The notes beneath the pieces were generated by a model. The model was not told where the DNA came from, did not search any database, and was given only the letters and a program-made list of their open reading frames with translations. The position numbers and the translations under genes are program-made. Positions 42,304 to 51,605 of a DNA stretch of 64,000 nucleotides are shown piece by piece. Numbering within the stretch: the stretch's first letter is position 1; each line of letters begins with the position of its first letter. Origin of the DNA: Paucimonas sp. (GTDB taxonomy: Bacteria; Pseudomonadota; Gammaproteobacteria; Pseudomonadales; Pseudomonadaceae); contig JAIRVG010000009.1 of NCBI GenBank assembly GCA_031253995.1, positions 18,723-82,722 of the forward strand, written 5' to 3'.

Positions 42304-44313
42304 TCACGGCTCTAGCCGGCGCTGCTGGTAGATCCAGTCGACGATTTCTCCGTCTGGCGTGTAGCCACTGACCATCTCGCGCAACAACTGCCGCACCCGG
42401 CTGAAGTCATCCTGGGCCACGGCGTCGGTCAGTTCCTGCAGCTTGCCCTTGAGCACGTCCCAGCCCAGGTAATCCTCGTTGGCACTCATGATCATCGGAT
42501 GGGGTGTCGCGACCACGTTCTCGCCGATCAACAACTCCTCGTACAGTTTCTCGCCAGGGCGCAACCCGGTGAACTCGATGGAGATGTCGCCGTGGGGGTT
42601 GCGATCAGAACGCACGCTCAGGCCGGACAGGTGGATCATCTTCTCGGCCAGCTCGACGATCCGCACCGGATCGCCCATGTCGAGGACGAAGACATCACCA
42701 CCCAGCCCCATGGAGCCAGCCTGGATCACCAGCTGGGCCGCCTCGGGAATGGTCATGAAATAGCGGGTGATCTTCGGGTGAGTGACCGTCAACGGCCCCC
42801 CCGCCGTGATCTGCTTATGGAACAGCGGGATGACCGAGCCGGATGAGCCCAGTACGTTGCCAAAACGGACCATCGTGAACCGGGTCTTGTTCACCTGTGC
42901 GACATTTCCGCTTTCACCGTACAGAACCGGAGCGACCTCTTTGCTCAGCCCCTGCAGAACCATTTCGGCCAGGCGTTTGGTGCTGCCCATGACATTGGTT
43001 GGACGCACTGCCTTGTCGGTGGAGATCAGGACGAAGTTGGCGACCCCGGCCTTCAACGCTGCCTGGGCTGTGTTCAAAGTCCCGATCACGTTGTTGAGGA
43101 TGCCTTCGGCAATGTTGTGCTCAACCATCGGCACGTGCTTGTAGGCCGCCGCGTGATACACCGTGTCCACTCGCCAGGCCTGCATGATGTCCAGCAACAG
43201 CGCCGGGTTGCGGATCGACCCCAGAATAGGCAATACACGCACGGCTAGCGACTCACGGGTAATCCGCTGTTCCAGCTCGCCAAGGATGCTGTAGAGGTTG
43301 AACTCACTATGCTCGAACAGCAGCAAGGTGGTCGGTTGCAGACCGAGAATCTGCCGGCACAGTTCGGAGCCGATGGAGCCGCCCGCGCCCGTCACCAGCA
43401 CCGACTTGCCCTTGATGCAATGTTCAAGCAGGTCCTCTTGGGCAGGAACCGAGTCGCGCCCCAGCAGGTCGGCGATGTCGACCTCCTGGATGTCGTCGAC
43501 CTTGACCAGACCACTGGCGAGATCCATGAAGCCTGGAACACTTCGGACGTGGATAGGAAAACGCTCGAGGAAGCCGAGAATCTCGCGACGCCGTGCGCGG
43601 CTCGCTGACGGTACGGCGAGCAGAATCTCCTGGATGCCGGGAACATCTATGAGTTTCTGGATATCGGCAGGTCGGTACACCGGCAGCCCGGAGATCACGT
43701 GATCGGCAATGCTCTCGTCATCATCGATGAAGGCCACTGGACGCATCACCCGCCCCATGCGCAATGCCGCTACCAGCTGGTTGCCGGCGGCGCCGGCACC
43801 ATAGATGGCGACCTTGGTCAGACCGTCGTCGCGACTGGAAAACGGTACGTGCTGGACTGCAGCGAACCAATCGCCAAGGAAGTACTGGCGCATGGCAAGA
43901 CGCAAGCCGCCGATCATGATCAGGCTCAGCCACCAGTAGTTGAAGATGATCGAACGCGGCACGACGCCCTGGTGGTTGCTATACCAGTACACCACCAGGG
44001 TGAGCAGCAGCGAGGACAGGCTGACGGCCTTGATGATCGCCACCAGTGCATCGTTGCCGAAGTACCGCATGATCGCCCGGTACATCCCGAAACGTATGAA
44101 CAAGGGAACTGCAATCACCGGCGCAGCCACGAATAGCCAGACATGCTGGGCGATCGGGTTGGACATCTCGTCGAGCCCGAGCCTGACGACGAACGCCAGC
44201 CACAGGGCAACCCAGACAAGAATGACATCCGTGACAACCTGGATCAGCCGTTTGTAACTACGCGGCAATCCCAGCAATCCGTTTCTGAATCTATCCATTT
44301 TCCCGTCAGACAT
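42304..44313 (-). CDS. wbpM: WbpM-like NDP-sugar 4,6-dehydratase/epimerase, membrane-bound
   Basis: A 669-residue enzyme: four N-terminal membrane segments (about 25-145), a first Rossmann domain (about 165-290, YGAGAAGNQL), and the catalytic short-chain dehydrogenase domain with TGAGGSIG at 308-315. The WbpM-type catalytic Ser-Met-Lys set is seen in STDKAVRPTNVMGSTK, with Met in place of Tyr. In P. aeruginosa WbpM is a UDP-GlcNAc C6 dehydratase needed for B-band LPS. The ATG at 44313 has a GGAAG upstream; 44298 is an alternative. Last gene of the O-antigen cluster. Confidence 0.93.
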   Translation of the reverse strand: MSDGKMDRFRNGLLGLPRSYKRLIQVVTDVILVWVALWLAFVVRLGLDEMSNPIAQHVWLFVAAPVIAVPLFIRFGMYRAIMRYFGNDALVAIIKAVSLSSLLLTLVVYWYSNHQGVVPRSIIFNYWWLSLIMIGGLRLAMRQYFLGDWFAAVQHVPFSSRDDGLTKVAIYGAGAAGNQLVAALRMGRVMRPVAFIDDDESIADHVISGLPVYRPADIQKLIDVPGIQEILLAVPSASRARRREILGFLERFPIHVRSVPGFMDLASGLVKVDDIQEVDIADLLGRDSVPAQEDLLEHCIKGKSVLVTGAGGSIGSELCRQILGLQPTTLLLFEHSEFNLYSILGELEQRITRESLAVRVLPILGSIRNPALLLDIMQAWRVDTVYHAAAYKHVPMVEHNIAEGILNNVIGTLNTAQAALKAGVANFVLISTDKAVRPTNVMGSTKRLAEMVLQGLSKEVAPVLYGESGNVAQVNKTRFTMVRFGNVLGSSGSVIPLFHKQITAGGPLTVTHPKITRYFMTIPEAAQLVIQAGSMGLGGDVFVLDMGDPVRIVELAEKMIHLSGLSVRSDRNPHGDISIEFTGLRPGEKLYEELLIGENVVATPHPMIMSANEDYLGWDVLKGKLQELTDAVAQDDFSRVRQLLREMVSGYTPDGEIVDWIYQQRRLEP

Positions 44314-44395
44314 ACGTCGTCGCTTCCAATCTTTTAAGCATTTGACGAGTGTACGCAGTCGGCTTGCACTGCAATACCACCCAGTCCCGCATGAG

Positions 44396-45409
44396 TTACT
44401 TTTCCGGCCGACCGGCACCGAATTTGAGGGCCGACGCGACCAGTGGCAGGTAGGCGACCAGCACACCTACCCCGCCATCCAGGTCCAGGCAGACAACCGC
44501 CCATGCCAATGGCAGCAGCCAGAACAGGTTGATCGCCAACACCCCAAGCGTTACGGGCAAATGCCGTCCGTAGCGGCGGGACGCGTATTGGTAGGCGTGG
44601 GTCCGGTGAGCCTCATAGACTTTCTGCCCGATCATCAGGCGACGGATCAGGGTGACCGTCGCATCGACGATGAAGACCCCCAGCAGGATCAGCCAGGCCC
44701 AGAACAGCCGGCTGTCCGTCCAGGCCGCCTGCAGCGCCAGGATCCCTAGCGTGATGCCAAGGAAACCGCTGCCGGCGTCCCCCATGAAGATTTTCGCGGG
44801 AGGGAAGTTCCAGAACAGGAAGCCGGCCACCGCCATGCCAAGGATCAATGCCGGCCAGATCAACTGCGGGTGACCACTCGCAAAATACAGGGCGCACATG
44901 CCAACAGTGGCGCATATGGCCTCTACACTGGCCAACCCATCGATACCATCCATGAAGTTGTACAGGTTGAGCATCCACACCAGATAGAACGCGGCGAGGA
45001 GCGCGCCCAGCCAGCCCAGGTCCAGGTCCAGGCCGAACACCTGCAACGGCGGCAATCCGCCAAGCCAGAACAGGGCCCAGGCGGCACCGGTGAAATGCCC
45101 GAGCAAACGCCAGCGTGCGGCGATGTGACCATGGTCATCCATGAAGCCGATGACCGCGACCAATGCGCCTGCACCGGCCAGGCCGACGAATGCACCGGTC
45201 GGCAGCGAACCGTCCAGCCAGCCCAACGGCAGTGCCGCAAGAAAACTGAGAACGATCGCCACCCCGCCGCCACGAGGCGTCGGCACGGTGTGCGAGCTCC
45301 GTGCGTTGGGAACGTCGATGAGACTGGTGGAAAGCGCGTAGCGCCGGAGCAGACCGGTGACCAGCAGGGAAATCACTGCGATTACCGGGAAGTAAATCCA
45401 GACATTCAT
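44396..45409 (-). CDS. wbpL: WbpL-like undecaprenyl-phosphate glycosyl-1-phosphate transferase
   Basis: A 337-residue polytopic membrane enzyme of the WecA/MraY family (10-11 helices) that starts O-antigen synthesis by loading a UDP-N-acetyl-deoxyhexosamine phosphate onto undecaprenyl phosphate. Family motifs: DVPNARSSHTVPTPRGGG at about 32-49, NLYNFMDGIDG near 150-160, FMGDAGSGFLG near 214-224, and the HR-loop AHRTHAYQ near 272-279. In P. aeruginosa WbpL does this for both A- and B-band LPS. It lies between the wbpV-like reductase and wbpM, the standard order. Confidence 0.92.
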   Translation of the reverse strand: MNVWIYFPVIAVISLLVTGLLRRYALSTSLIDVPNARSSHTVPTPRGGGVAIVLSFLAALPLGWLDGSLPTGAFVGLAGAGALVAVIGFMDDHGHIAARWRLLGHFTGAAWALFWLGGLPPLQVFGLDLDLGWLGALLAAFYLVWMLNLYNFMDGIDGLASVEAICATVGMCALYFASGHPQLIWPALILGMAVAGFLFWNFPPAKIFMGDAGSGFLGITLGILALQAAWTDSRLFWAWLILLGVFIVDATVTLIRRLMIGQKVYEAHRTHAYQYASRRYGRHLPVTLGVLAINLFWLLPLAWAVVCLDLDGGVGVLVAYLPLVASALKFGAGRPEK

Positions 45410-45439
45410 TTATGAGGGCCCGCTATTCCTGAACTGGTT

Positions 45440-46387
45440 CTATTGACGTTGTGCCGGGAGATAACCGCGGCCCGTCGCGATCAGCGCATCCCGGGCCGTC
45501 AGCCTGGGTGCCCAGCCAAGGGCACGAGCCTTGTGATTGGCTACCACCAGGGATCCACACAGTTGCGTATGCAGCGACTTCCTGCCGATAGCCGCCAAGG
45601 TCCAGCGCAGCAGGAATACCGGAACGGGGAGGTTAATGCAGCGCCGGGACATACCCACCGCCAGGTGCTCGACGATTTCACGGGTCGACACCGACTGGTC
45701 GTCAGCCACCAGGTACAACTGGTTGGCGGCTTGTGGGTGACGGCACGCGAGCTGGACGAAATCGACGAGGTTTTCCAGCGCGACCATGGTGCGCTGATTG
45801 TTCACCAAAGCAAATGGCAACGGTGCACCACTGGATACCAGCTTCAACAGGCGGCGGAAGTTACCTGGGGCGTCGACTCCGTAGACGAGGGGTGGGCGAA
45901 TGATCACCAACTCCATCGGATCGCCTTCCAGCATCCGCCACAGTCCCTGCTCTGCTTCCAGCTTGGATTGTGCGTAATCGGCGTGCGGGACTGCCGGACT
46001 CGACTCGGAGAAAGCCTGCCCATCGGTGTGGGAACCGTTCACCCCGATGGAACTCATGAACACGAACCGCTTGCACCCAGCCTCGCGGGCGAGTTGCGCC
46101 AGGCGCAAGGTCGCGTCGCAGTTGACCGCACGGAACTCGGCCAGCGGGTCCTGGGCCGTATCCGCGAGCAAATGGGCACGACCTGCCAGGTGCACGACGC
46201 ATTCGACTCCCTGCAATGCCTCGCGCAATGGCGCTGCGGCGTCCAGGTCAGCGTGGATGACCTCGACACCGGCGACGTCCAGCCGCCCGGAACGGGTGAC
46301 GCCAAGCACCTCATCGCCCTGTGCGACGAGAGCACGGCACAGGGCCCTGCCGATGAATCCGTTCGCTCCCGTTACCAGAATCTTCAT
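45440..46387 (-). CDS. wbpV: WbpV-like NDP-sugar reductase/epimerase
   Basis: A 315-residue extended SDR. The NAD-binding loop TGANGFIG is at 6-13 and the YxxxK-type motif YAQSKLEAE is present near residue 139 (Tyr and Lys four apart). WbpV-like enzymes reduce the 4-keto-6-deoxy product of WbpM to UDP-QuiNAc or UDP-FucNAc, giving the first sugar loaded by WbpL. This wbpV-wbpL-wbpM order is the conserved 3' block of Pseudomonas O-antigen loci. Overlaps the glycosyltransferase gene by 4 bp. Confidence 0.85.
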   Translation of the reverse strand: MKILVTGANGFIGRALCRALVAQGDEVLGVTRSGRLDVAGVEVIHADLDAAAPLREALQGVECVVHLAGRAHLLADTAQDPLAEFRAVNCDATLRLAQLAREAGCKRFVFMSSIGVNGSHTDGQAFSESSPAVPHADYAQSKLEAEQGLWRMLEGDPMELVIIRPPLVYGVDAPGNFRRLLKLVSSGAPLPFALVNNQRTMVALENLVDFVQLACRHPQAANQLYLVADDQSVSTREIVEHLAVGMSRRCINLPVPVFLLRWTLAAIGRKSLHTQLCGSLVVANHKARALGWAPRLTARDALIATGRGYLPAQRQ

Positions 46388-47376
46388 GCGAGCTCTTTCT
46401 CCAATATTTCATCCATCCAGCCTGCCAGTCGGTAGCGCTGGTAGATGACCGGGTCTACGTCAATGTAGGGGGTTTGCAGAAAATCCACCGGAACGACCGG
46501 ATGCGCCCGGTCGATCACACAAATGTTGTTCGGCGAGAAGAAATCGTAGGACTTCACGCTTGCATTCGTCGTGACGAGTTTCTTCCGAGCGCCGAGAGTT
46601 TCCAGAGTGCGCATGGTCAGTCCGGTCTGACGCGGATGCTCGATATCGAGTACTGCCGCCGAGCCGAAGAACACCCGCTGCACGTCGGCCTTGGTCAGTG
46701 GATCGAAGCGAAAATCCGAGAGTCGCGCGCGGCGGAAACCCGGATTGATCGCCCGGTACAGCCAATACACCCATTTCGCCTGGAGGAACAGATACCAGTA
46801 AGAGCGTACCTGGCTGCCCAGTTGCGCGGCGACCTTGGAAGCGACTGCATAACGGTCGGTATGGGCCGTGCCGACGAAGCTGATGTCCCACTGCACCGGT
46901 GCATCCGCGCCGCTTTCGAAGCCGCTGGAGAAGAACAACGGACGAAAATGAATGGCGTGTCGCTCGGCATCGCCGCGATCGAAAGTGAAGGCGTGGTCGA
47001 AATAGCGCAGGTTGTCTACAACGTCCTGTCGATTGCCGAACGAGTCCCACATGTAGAGGAAGAACCGGGCACGTTTGAATGCCTGGCGCCACCCTTGCAG
47101 AACCGAGGCGGACAGGGTCTGGCCATTCACGACGAATACATAGTCGTAGTCCGCCGCGAGGTCCGTGTGTTCTGCGTAGTAGCGCTCTGCCGCACCCATC
47201 ACCCACTGCCGCCGCCAACGGGTGACAGCCTTGAGAAAGGGCGATGTGAAGGGGCGGTCGAGGAGGAAGTCCACCTGGGCACCCCGTCGTTCGATTTCGC
47301 CGCGTATTTCCTGCTCATAGCCAAAAAACTGCGGTGCAACCAATAGAACCTTTTTGTTCACGAGCGAATAGTTCAC
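46384..47376 (-). CDS. glycosyltransferase, CgeB-like
   Basis: A 330-residue soluble protein with two Rossmann-like halves (VLLVAPQFFGYE at the N-terminus, then WDISFVGTAHTDR near residue 160 and a C-terminal domain with VLDIEHPRQTGLTMRTLETLGARKKL, residues 241 to 267). This is the CgeB/GT-B-like layout seen in O-antigen clusters, with the last segment in the donor-binding region. The start is a GTG at 47376; a second GTG lies five codons later. Overlaps both neighbours by 4 bp. The specific sugar is unknown. Confidence 0.72.
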   Translation of the reverse strand: MNYSLVNKKVLLVAPQFFGYEQEIRGEIERRGAQVDFLLDRPFTSPFLKAVTRWRRQWVMGAAERYYAEHTDLAADYDYVFVVNGQTLSASVLQGWRQAFKRARFFLYMWDSFGNRQDVVDNLRYFDHAFTFDRGDAERHAIHFRPLFFSSGFESGADAPVQWDISFVGTAHTDRYAVASKVAAQLGSQVRSYWYLFLQAKWVYWLYRAINPGFRRARLSDFRFDPLTKADVQRVFFGSAAVLDIEHPRQTGLTMRTLETLGARKKLVTTNASVKSYDFFSPNNICVIDRAHPVVPVDFLQTPYIDVDPVIYQRYRLAGWMDEILEKELA

Positions 47377-47939
47377 GCCACTTCATTCCGCTTCTTGAGA
47401 ATTTTCGCCGGAATCCCGCCAACCACCGAATCATCCGGCACGGACATCAGCAATACCGCATTGGCGGCGACGGTGACCCCGTTTCCAAGATGAATGCCAC
47501 CAAGGACCTTGGCGCCCGCGCCAAGCATGACGCCGTCGCCGAGCACCGGCCGGTGCTGCTCGTCATAGGTGAAGTCAAGGTCCCGCGCGCCAACCGTCAC
47601 GCCCTGGTAAATGATTGCGTTGCTGCCTATCGCATAAGCGCCGATGACCGTTCCCTGCGTATGCGGGAAAAAGAGGCCTGGGCCGATACGGCAGGCAACA
47701 GCGATCTCGATACCGAACACCATGAAGTTCAGCAACGAGAAAATCTTCGCCAGTGGCGACAAGTGCCGCCGCTGACAGGCGTAAGCGAGCCGGTACAACA
47801 GTACCGGCGCAAAGCGCGGGGAAAGCATGCTCAACAGCAAGCGGGGTACCGAGACCTCCGCCTGCCCGCCAAGGAGTTCCCGATGACGCCTGGCATCCAT
47901 GGCCAGTAGACGAAACAGCCCGATTTCAACCGAGTTCAT
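47373..47939 (-). CDS. hexapeptide-repeat acyltransferase (SAT-like)
   Basis: A 188-residue left-handed beta-helix acyltransferase with several hexapeptide turns (IGPGLFFPHTQGTVIG, VTVGARD, VLGDGVMLGAGAKVLGG) and a C-terminal GGIPAKIL typical of serine O-acetyltransferases and sugar O-acetyltransferases. Here, in an O-antigen locus, O- or N-acetylation of a sugar is more likely than cysteine synthesis. One candidate is N-acetylation of the amino group made by the fdtB-like enzyme, but it is not a clear FdtC orthologue. Confidence 0.75.
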   Translation of the reverse strand: MNSVEIGLFRLLAMDARRHRELLGGQAEVSVPRLLLSMLSPRFAPVLLYRLAYACQRRHLSPLAKIFSLLNFMVFGIEIAVACRIGPGLFFPHTQGTVIGAYAIGSNAIIYQGVTVGARDLDFTYDEQHRPVLGDGVMLGAGAKVLGGIHLGNGVTVAANAVLLMSVPDDSVVGGIPAKILKKRNEVA

Positions 47940-47949
47940 GAGCTGTCCT

Positions 47950-49086
47950 TCAGTTCATCAACTTGCGCTCACGAAGCTCCTGGTTGGCCTTTTCCAACTG
48001 GTCTTCGGGAAGCGGCTGGCTGCTGACCCAGTTCGCAAAGCGTTGCAGACCCTGCGCCAGGGAGACGTTGGGGGTGATGCCAAGCAGTCGTTGGAGGCGG
48101 GACACGTCGGCAAAATTGTGGCGGATATCGCCAATGCGGAACTGCCCGGTAACGACGACATTTGGCGTCTTGCCAAACGCCCGCGACAGTTCCTCGGCAA
48201 CCGTGCGTACCGAGGTGGCAACGCCACTGCCCACGTTGATCGCGGTATTGGGTGCCTGCTCGATCTGCACGGCGGCAAGCAATGCGTCGGTGACATCTTC
48301 CACATGCACGAAGTCGCGGCTTTCCTCGCCGTCCTCGAACAGCGGCAGCTCGCTACCACGGCGGATCTTGGTCGAGAAGATCGACAGGATGCCGGTGTAG
48401 GGGTTGTTCAGCGACTGGCGCTCGCCGTAGACATTCTGCAGGCGCAGGATCGCATAACCGATCCCCATGGACTGGCAACCGATACGAACCAGGTCCTCCT
48501 GGGCGTACTTGGTCGCCGCGTAGATCGAGGCAGGTGAAACGAGGTCGTCTTCCTGGGTCGCCACCAGCGTCAGTGCCTCGCCGGTCTGTGGACAAACCGG
48601 TTCCCACTGATTGCGTTGCAGCTGCTCGCCATTACGCGCCGACGGATAGACACGCGCACCGGTCTGCGGATGCATGTAGGCGCCCTCGCCATAGATCGAG
48701 CGGCTGGAGGACAACACGACGCGCCCGACCTGATGGGCGGGCATCTTGCCCAGGACATCGAACATCAGTGCCGTGCCCTGACTGTTGACCTCGTTATAGC
48801 GAGCAACCTGGTACATCGATTGGCCAGTACCGGTTTCCGCAGCGAGATGGACCACTGCCTCCACGTCCTTCAATGCCACTTCCCAGTCGTCGCGGCGGGT
48901 TACGTCACCACGAATGAACTCGATGCCGTCACCACTCAGCCATTCGAGGTCCCGCGGGAGCACCCCGTGGATCTGTGGAGAGAGCGAATCCAGAACACGT
49001 ACCTGGCAACCAGATGCCACCAACTTTGGAATCAGATGGGAACCGATGAAGCCAGCGCCGCCGGTTACAAGTACTTTTTTCGACAT
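47950..49086 (-). CDS. extended SDR, NDP-sugar epimerase/dehydratase
   Basis: A 378-residue extended SDR: TGGAGFIG at residues 8-15 for NAD binding, and the YAATK catalytic motif near 191-195. Length and motifs fit a UDP-glucose 4-epimerase/GDP- or dTDP-sugar modifier. A segment with two paired cysteines (VCPQ) is inserted between residues about 130 and 180, an unusual insertion. AGGAG precedes the ATG at 49086. Probably supplies one O-unit sugar. Confidence 0.78.
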   Translation of the reverse strand: MSKKVLVTGGAGFIGSHLIPKLVASGCQVRVLDSLSPQIHGVLPRDLEWLSGDGIEFIRGDVTRRDDWEVALKDVEAVVHLAAETGTGQSMYQVARYNEVNSQGTALMFDVLGKMPAHQVGRVVLSSSRSIYGEGAYMHPQTGARVYPSARNGEQLQRNQWEPVCPQTGEALTLVATQEDDLVSPASIYAATKYAQEDLVRIGCQSMGIGYAILRLQNVYGERQSLNNPYTGILSIFSTKIRRGSELPLFEDGEESRDFVHVEDVTDALLAAVQIEQAPNTAINVGSGVATSVRTVAEELSRAFGKTPNVVVTGQFRIGDIRHNFADVSRLQRLLGITPNVSLAQGLQRFANWVSSQPLPEDQLEKANQELRERKLMN

Positions 49087-49475
49087 TTTCCACTCCTAGA
49101 AATCCGCTACATACTGTCTTCGATCAAGTCCATGGCACGCGAACGAGCTTTGAAACTCTTCCTCGAAAGAAGTAGTGAGAAGTTGTTGCGCAAGCTGACC
49201 GAGAACCGGCAAAGCGCGAAATCTACCATAAATGACACGGTTTTATGTACGAATAGTTTCTGGCTCGGCTGCGAAATCCGTCCTTGGGAGAAGGGTTCGC
49301 ATCCGCAAGGATTTCGCTGAAGCTTGACCTGTACCCCTTGAATTGCAAACGCACATAACTCATGAATCGCCTGCTCTGCACTTCTTCGAGGTCGATGCAG
49401 ATATCGAGCCGGGTAATTAGCAAAATGATATCGCTTGCCTGCGGGCCGGGTGTTCCTGGCACCCAGCCCGCACAC
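49087..49475. other. gene-free gap within the O-antigen locus
   Basis: A 389-bp AT-richer gap separates the acyltransferase stop (49476) from the epimerase start (49086). It probably carries a promoter for the downstream half of the cluster. Short ORFs in it have no convincing start or family. The lower G+C and lack of a gene make it a possible junction between two acquired blocks. Confidence 0.45.
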
Positions 49476-51515
49476 TCAATGCCCGACCAGCGACCCCGCG
49501 GCACGATTGGCGAAGATGCTGCGGAACATTGGAATCAGCAAGGCTGCGCCCTTCTCGCTCAAATGATCATCATCGTAATAGAGCGGAATGCCGCCGCGTG
49601 CACCATTGCACTTCCCGTCGTGGCACAAATAAGGCGTCGGATCGAGCAAGGTGACCCCGCAATGCTGCATCGCAAGATCCTGGGTTTCCCAGGAGATCCT
49701 GTTGCGTTGCTGATACTCGCTGAACGGCAGCGAAACTTCCTCGTCGCGCCCGAACATAAGCGCCCTGCCCAAGGTCTTGGGAACGGAATACTTCATTTCC
49801 GGTACTGGCCTGAGCATATATACCGGTCGCCACTGTGCCAGTTCGCAGGCCGTCTTGATAATCCCATCCCGCAAGGCCGCCTGATACGCCTCGGAGCGGC
49901 TCGGGAAAGGCGTGTCGAAATAATAGGGCGTCACCGGAATCTCGTTCTCGCGCCCAGGCTCGTTAGGGCCCATCGCATACAGCGAACTGCGATTGAGGAT
50001 CACCACCGGAACGTCCTTCGGCAGGGATTTCTGCTTTTCCACCGCCTGCTGAATAAAGGCACCGCACCGCTCACCATCTTCGGTGCTCTTGATACCGACG
50101 ATGGTCGGACAGGCATTGAGGCTCCAGTCCAGCACATGCAGATCCTTGCTGGGTAGCGCCTGTTCGAGGGATCTCATGATCGATGCCGCGTGGCTGTCGC
50201 CGATAACGATCACGCCAAGGTCCTTGCCACCGTAGGTACAACCTGGCACCGGTTTGTTGCCAACCGAGAAACACTCGACCAGACGAGGATTGCGATCGGT
50301 GGCCTCGTTATAGACCTCGTCGATCCGGGCATCGATGCGGCCGGGCACTCCCCCCTGCAGCTTGATGAACAAACTTGGCACGGCGACGCACAGGACACAG
50401 AAGGCGATGACCACCGCACTGGACATCGCGCCCATGCGCCCCAGGGCACCACGGGTGCGCTGCTCGACCAACCCATAAGACAACCATCCCAGCAACAAGG
50501 TAGCCGCCAGGCCGACGGCTGTGGCGGCAGGGTCACCTTTCAGATTGGCATACACCAGGATCACAACGATCGGCCAATGCCAGAGGTACAGGGAATAGGA
50601 GCAGTTACCCAGCCACTGAGCCAACGGCGTGGAGGTCCAGATCGAATCCTGCCGGGCTGCCAGGATGACCATGGCACTGCCCAGGACTGGAACCAGTGCA
50701 TACCAGCCCGGCCAGACACTACGGGTATCGAAAACGATGATGGACAACACGATCAGGGCAAACCCCGCGAGCTCCATCACGCGCCGCGCCAACGGTCGCA
50801 AGGACACCTGCCCGGCAATGAAATAGACCAGCGAACCCGCGAGCATCTCCCAAGTGCGGGTAGGCAGGAGATAGAACGCAAAGGCCGGGTTCTTCGCTGA
50901 AACAACGGCTGAAAGCGCAAGGGACGCGACGAACAGCAGACCGAGCACAGAGAACGCCACACGCCTGCACGGCTTCAGTCGCCAGAGCCCTAGTAGCAAC
51001 AGCGGCAGCAGCAGGTAGAACTGCCACTCGACCGAAAGCGACCAGGTATGCAAAAGCCACTGGTCCTGGGCCGTGTCGGAAAAGTAGTCGGTTTCCCGCC
51101 AGAACTTGATGTTGGAGAAAAACCCGAGGGCACTGATCGCCTGAACGCCCAATGCACCGTATTCGAAGGCTGGCAAGGTGATCCAGCCGACCAACATGAG
51201 TGTCGCGCAAAGCAGCAACAGTGCTGGCACGATGCGCTTGGCGCGGGCCACGTAGAAACCGAAGACCGACAACCCCCTGCGACTCTCCAGCCCCTCGATG
51301 ATGATGCTGGTCATGAGGAAGCCGGAGATGACGAAGAAGACGTCAACCCCGACGAATCCGGCATTGAAACCGGGAATGGCGAAGTGATACAGGACCACCG
51401 AAACCACGGCCCAGGCCCTCAAGCCGTTGATATCGAACCTGAACGCCTTCACCTTGTTGGGGAGCGTTGCTCCTTCAGACATTGACTGCACCTTATGCTG
51501 ACTTTCAAATTTCAT
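49476..51515 (-). CDS. O-antigen acetyltransferase, AT3 membrane domain plus SGNH domain (OafA-like)
   Basis: A 679-residue inner-membrane acetyltransferase. The acyltransferase-3 domain (about residues 20-380, ten helices; DINGLRAWAVVSVVLYHF, FFVISGFLMT, SLSVEWQFY) is fused to a periplasmic SGNH domain (about 420-679; GDSHAAS near 437, and the late DDDHLS with Asp and His). This is the OafA-type architecture that acetylates O-antigen sugars in the periplasm. The ATG at 51515 is used; a GTG at 51524 is an alternative. The SGNH catalytic set is complete. Confidence 0.9.
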   Translation of the reverse strand: MKFESQHKVQSMSEGATLPNKVKAFRFDINGLRAWAVVSVVLYHFAIPGFNAGFVGVDVFFVISGFLMTSIIIEGLESRRGLSVFGFYVARAKRIVPALLLLCATLMLVGWITLPAFEYGALGVQAISALGFFSNIKFWRETDYFSDTAQDQWLLHTWSLSVEWQFYLLLPLLLLGLWRLKPCRRVAFSVLGLLFVASLALSAVVSAKNPAFAFYLLPTRTWEMLAGSLVYFIAGQVSLRPLARRVMELAGFALIVLSIIVFDTRSVWPGWYALVPVLGSAMVILAARQDSIWTSTPLAQWLGNCSYSLYLWHWPIVVILVYANLKGDPAATAVGLAATLLLGWLSYGLVEQRTRGALGRMGAMSSAVVIAFCVLCVAVPSLFIKLQGGVPGRIDARIDEVYNEATDRNPRLVECFSVGNKPVPGCTYGGKDLGVIVIGDSHAASIMRSLEQALPSKDLHVLDWSLNACPTIVGIKSTEDGERCGAFIQQAVEKQKSLPKDVPVVILNRSSLYAMGPNEPGRENEIPVTPYYFDTPFPSRSEAYQAALRDGIIKTACELAQWRPVYMLRPVPEMKYSVPKTLGRALMFGRDEEVSLPFSEYQQRNRISWETQDLAMQHCGVTLLDPTPYLCHDGKCNGARGGIPLYYDDDHLSEKGAALLIPMFRSIFANRAAGSLVGH

Positions 51516-51605
51516 GACCGTCACCCGGCAGCCCCATGACCGCCCATGAGCAAAATCCAGTTGCCACGGAGGCAGCGGATGACCTGTGCGACGTCGAGAA
51601 GAAAC

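Noticed and set aside
47373..47939. cysE-type serine O-acetyltransferase of cysteine synthesis
   Set aside because: The fold fits, but its position within O-antigen genes, with 4-bp overlap to a glycosyltransferase, favours a sugar acyltransferase.
49107..49475. Small minus-strand ORFs (122 and 93 codons) in the O-antigen gap
   Set aside because: They lack a ribosome site, have Arg/Cys-rich non-coding composition and overlap the neighbouring gene; the gap is treated as intergenic.
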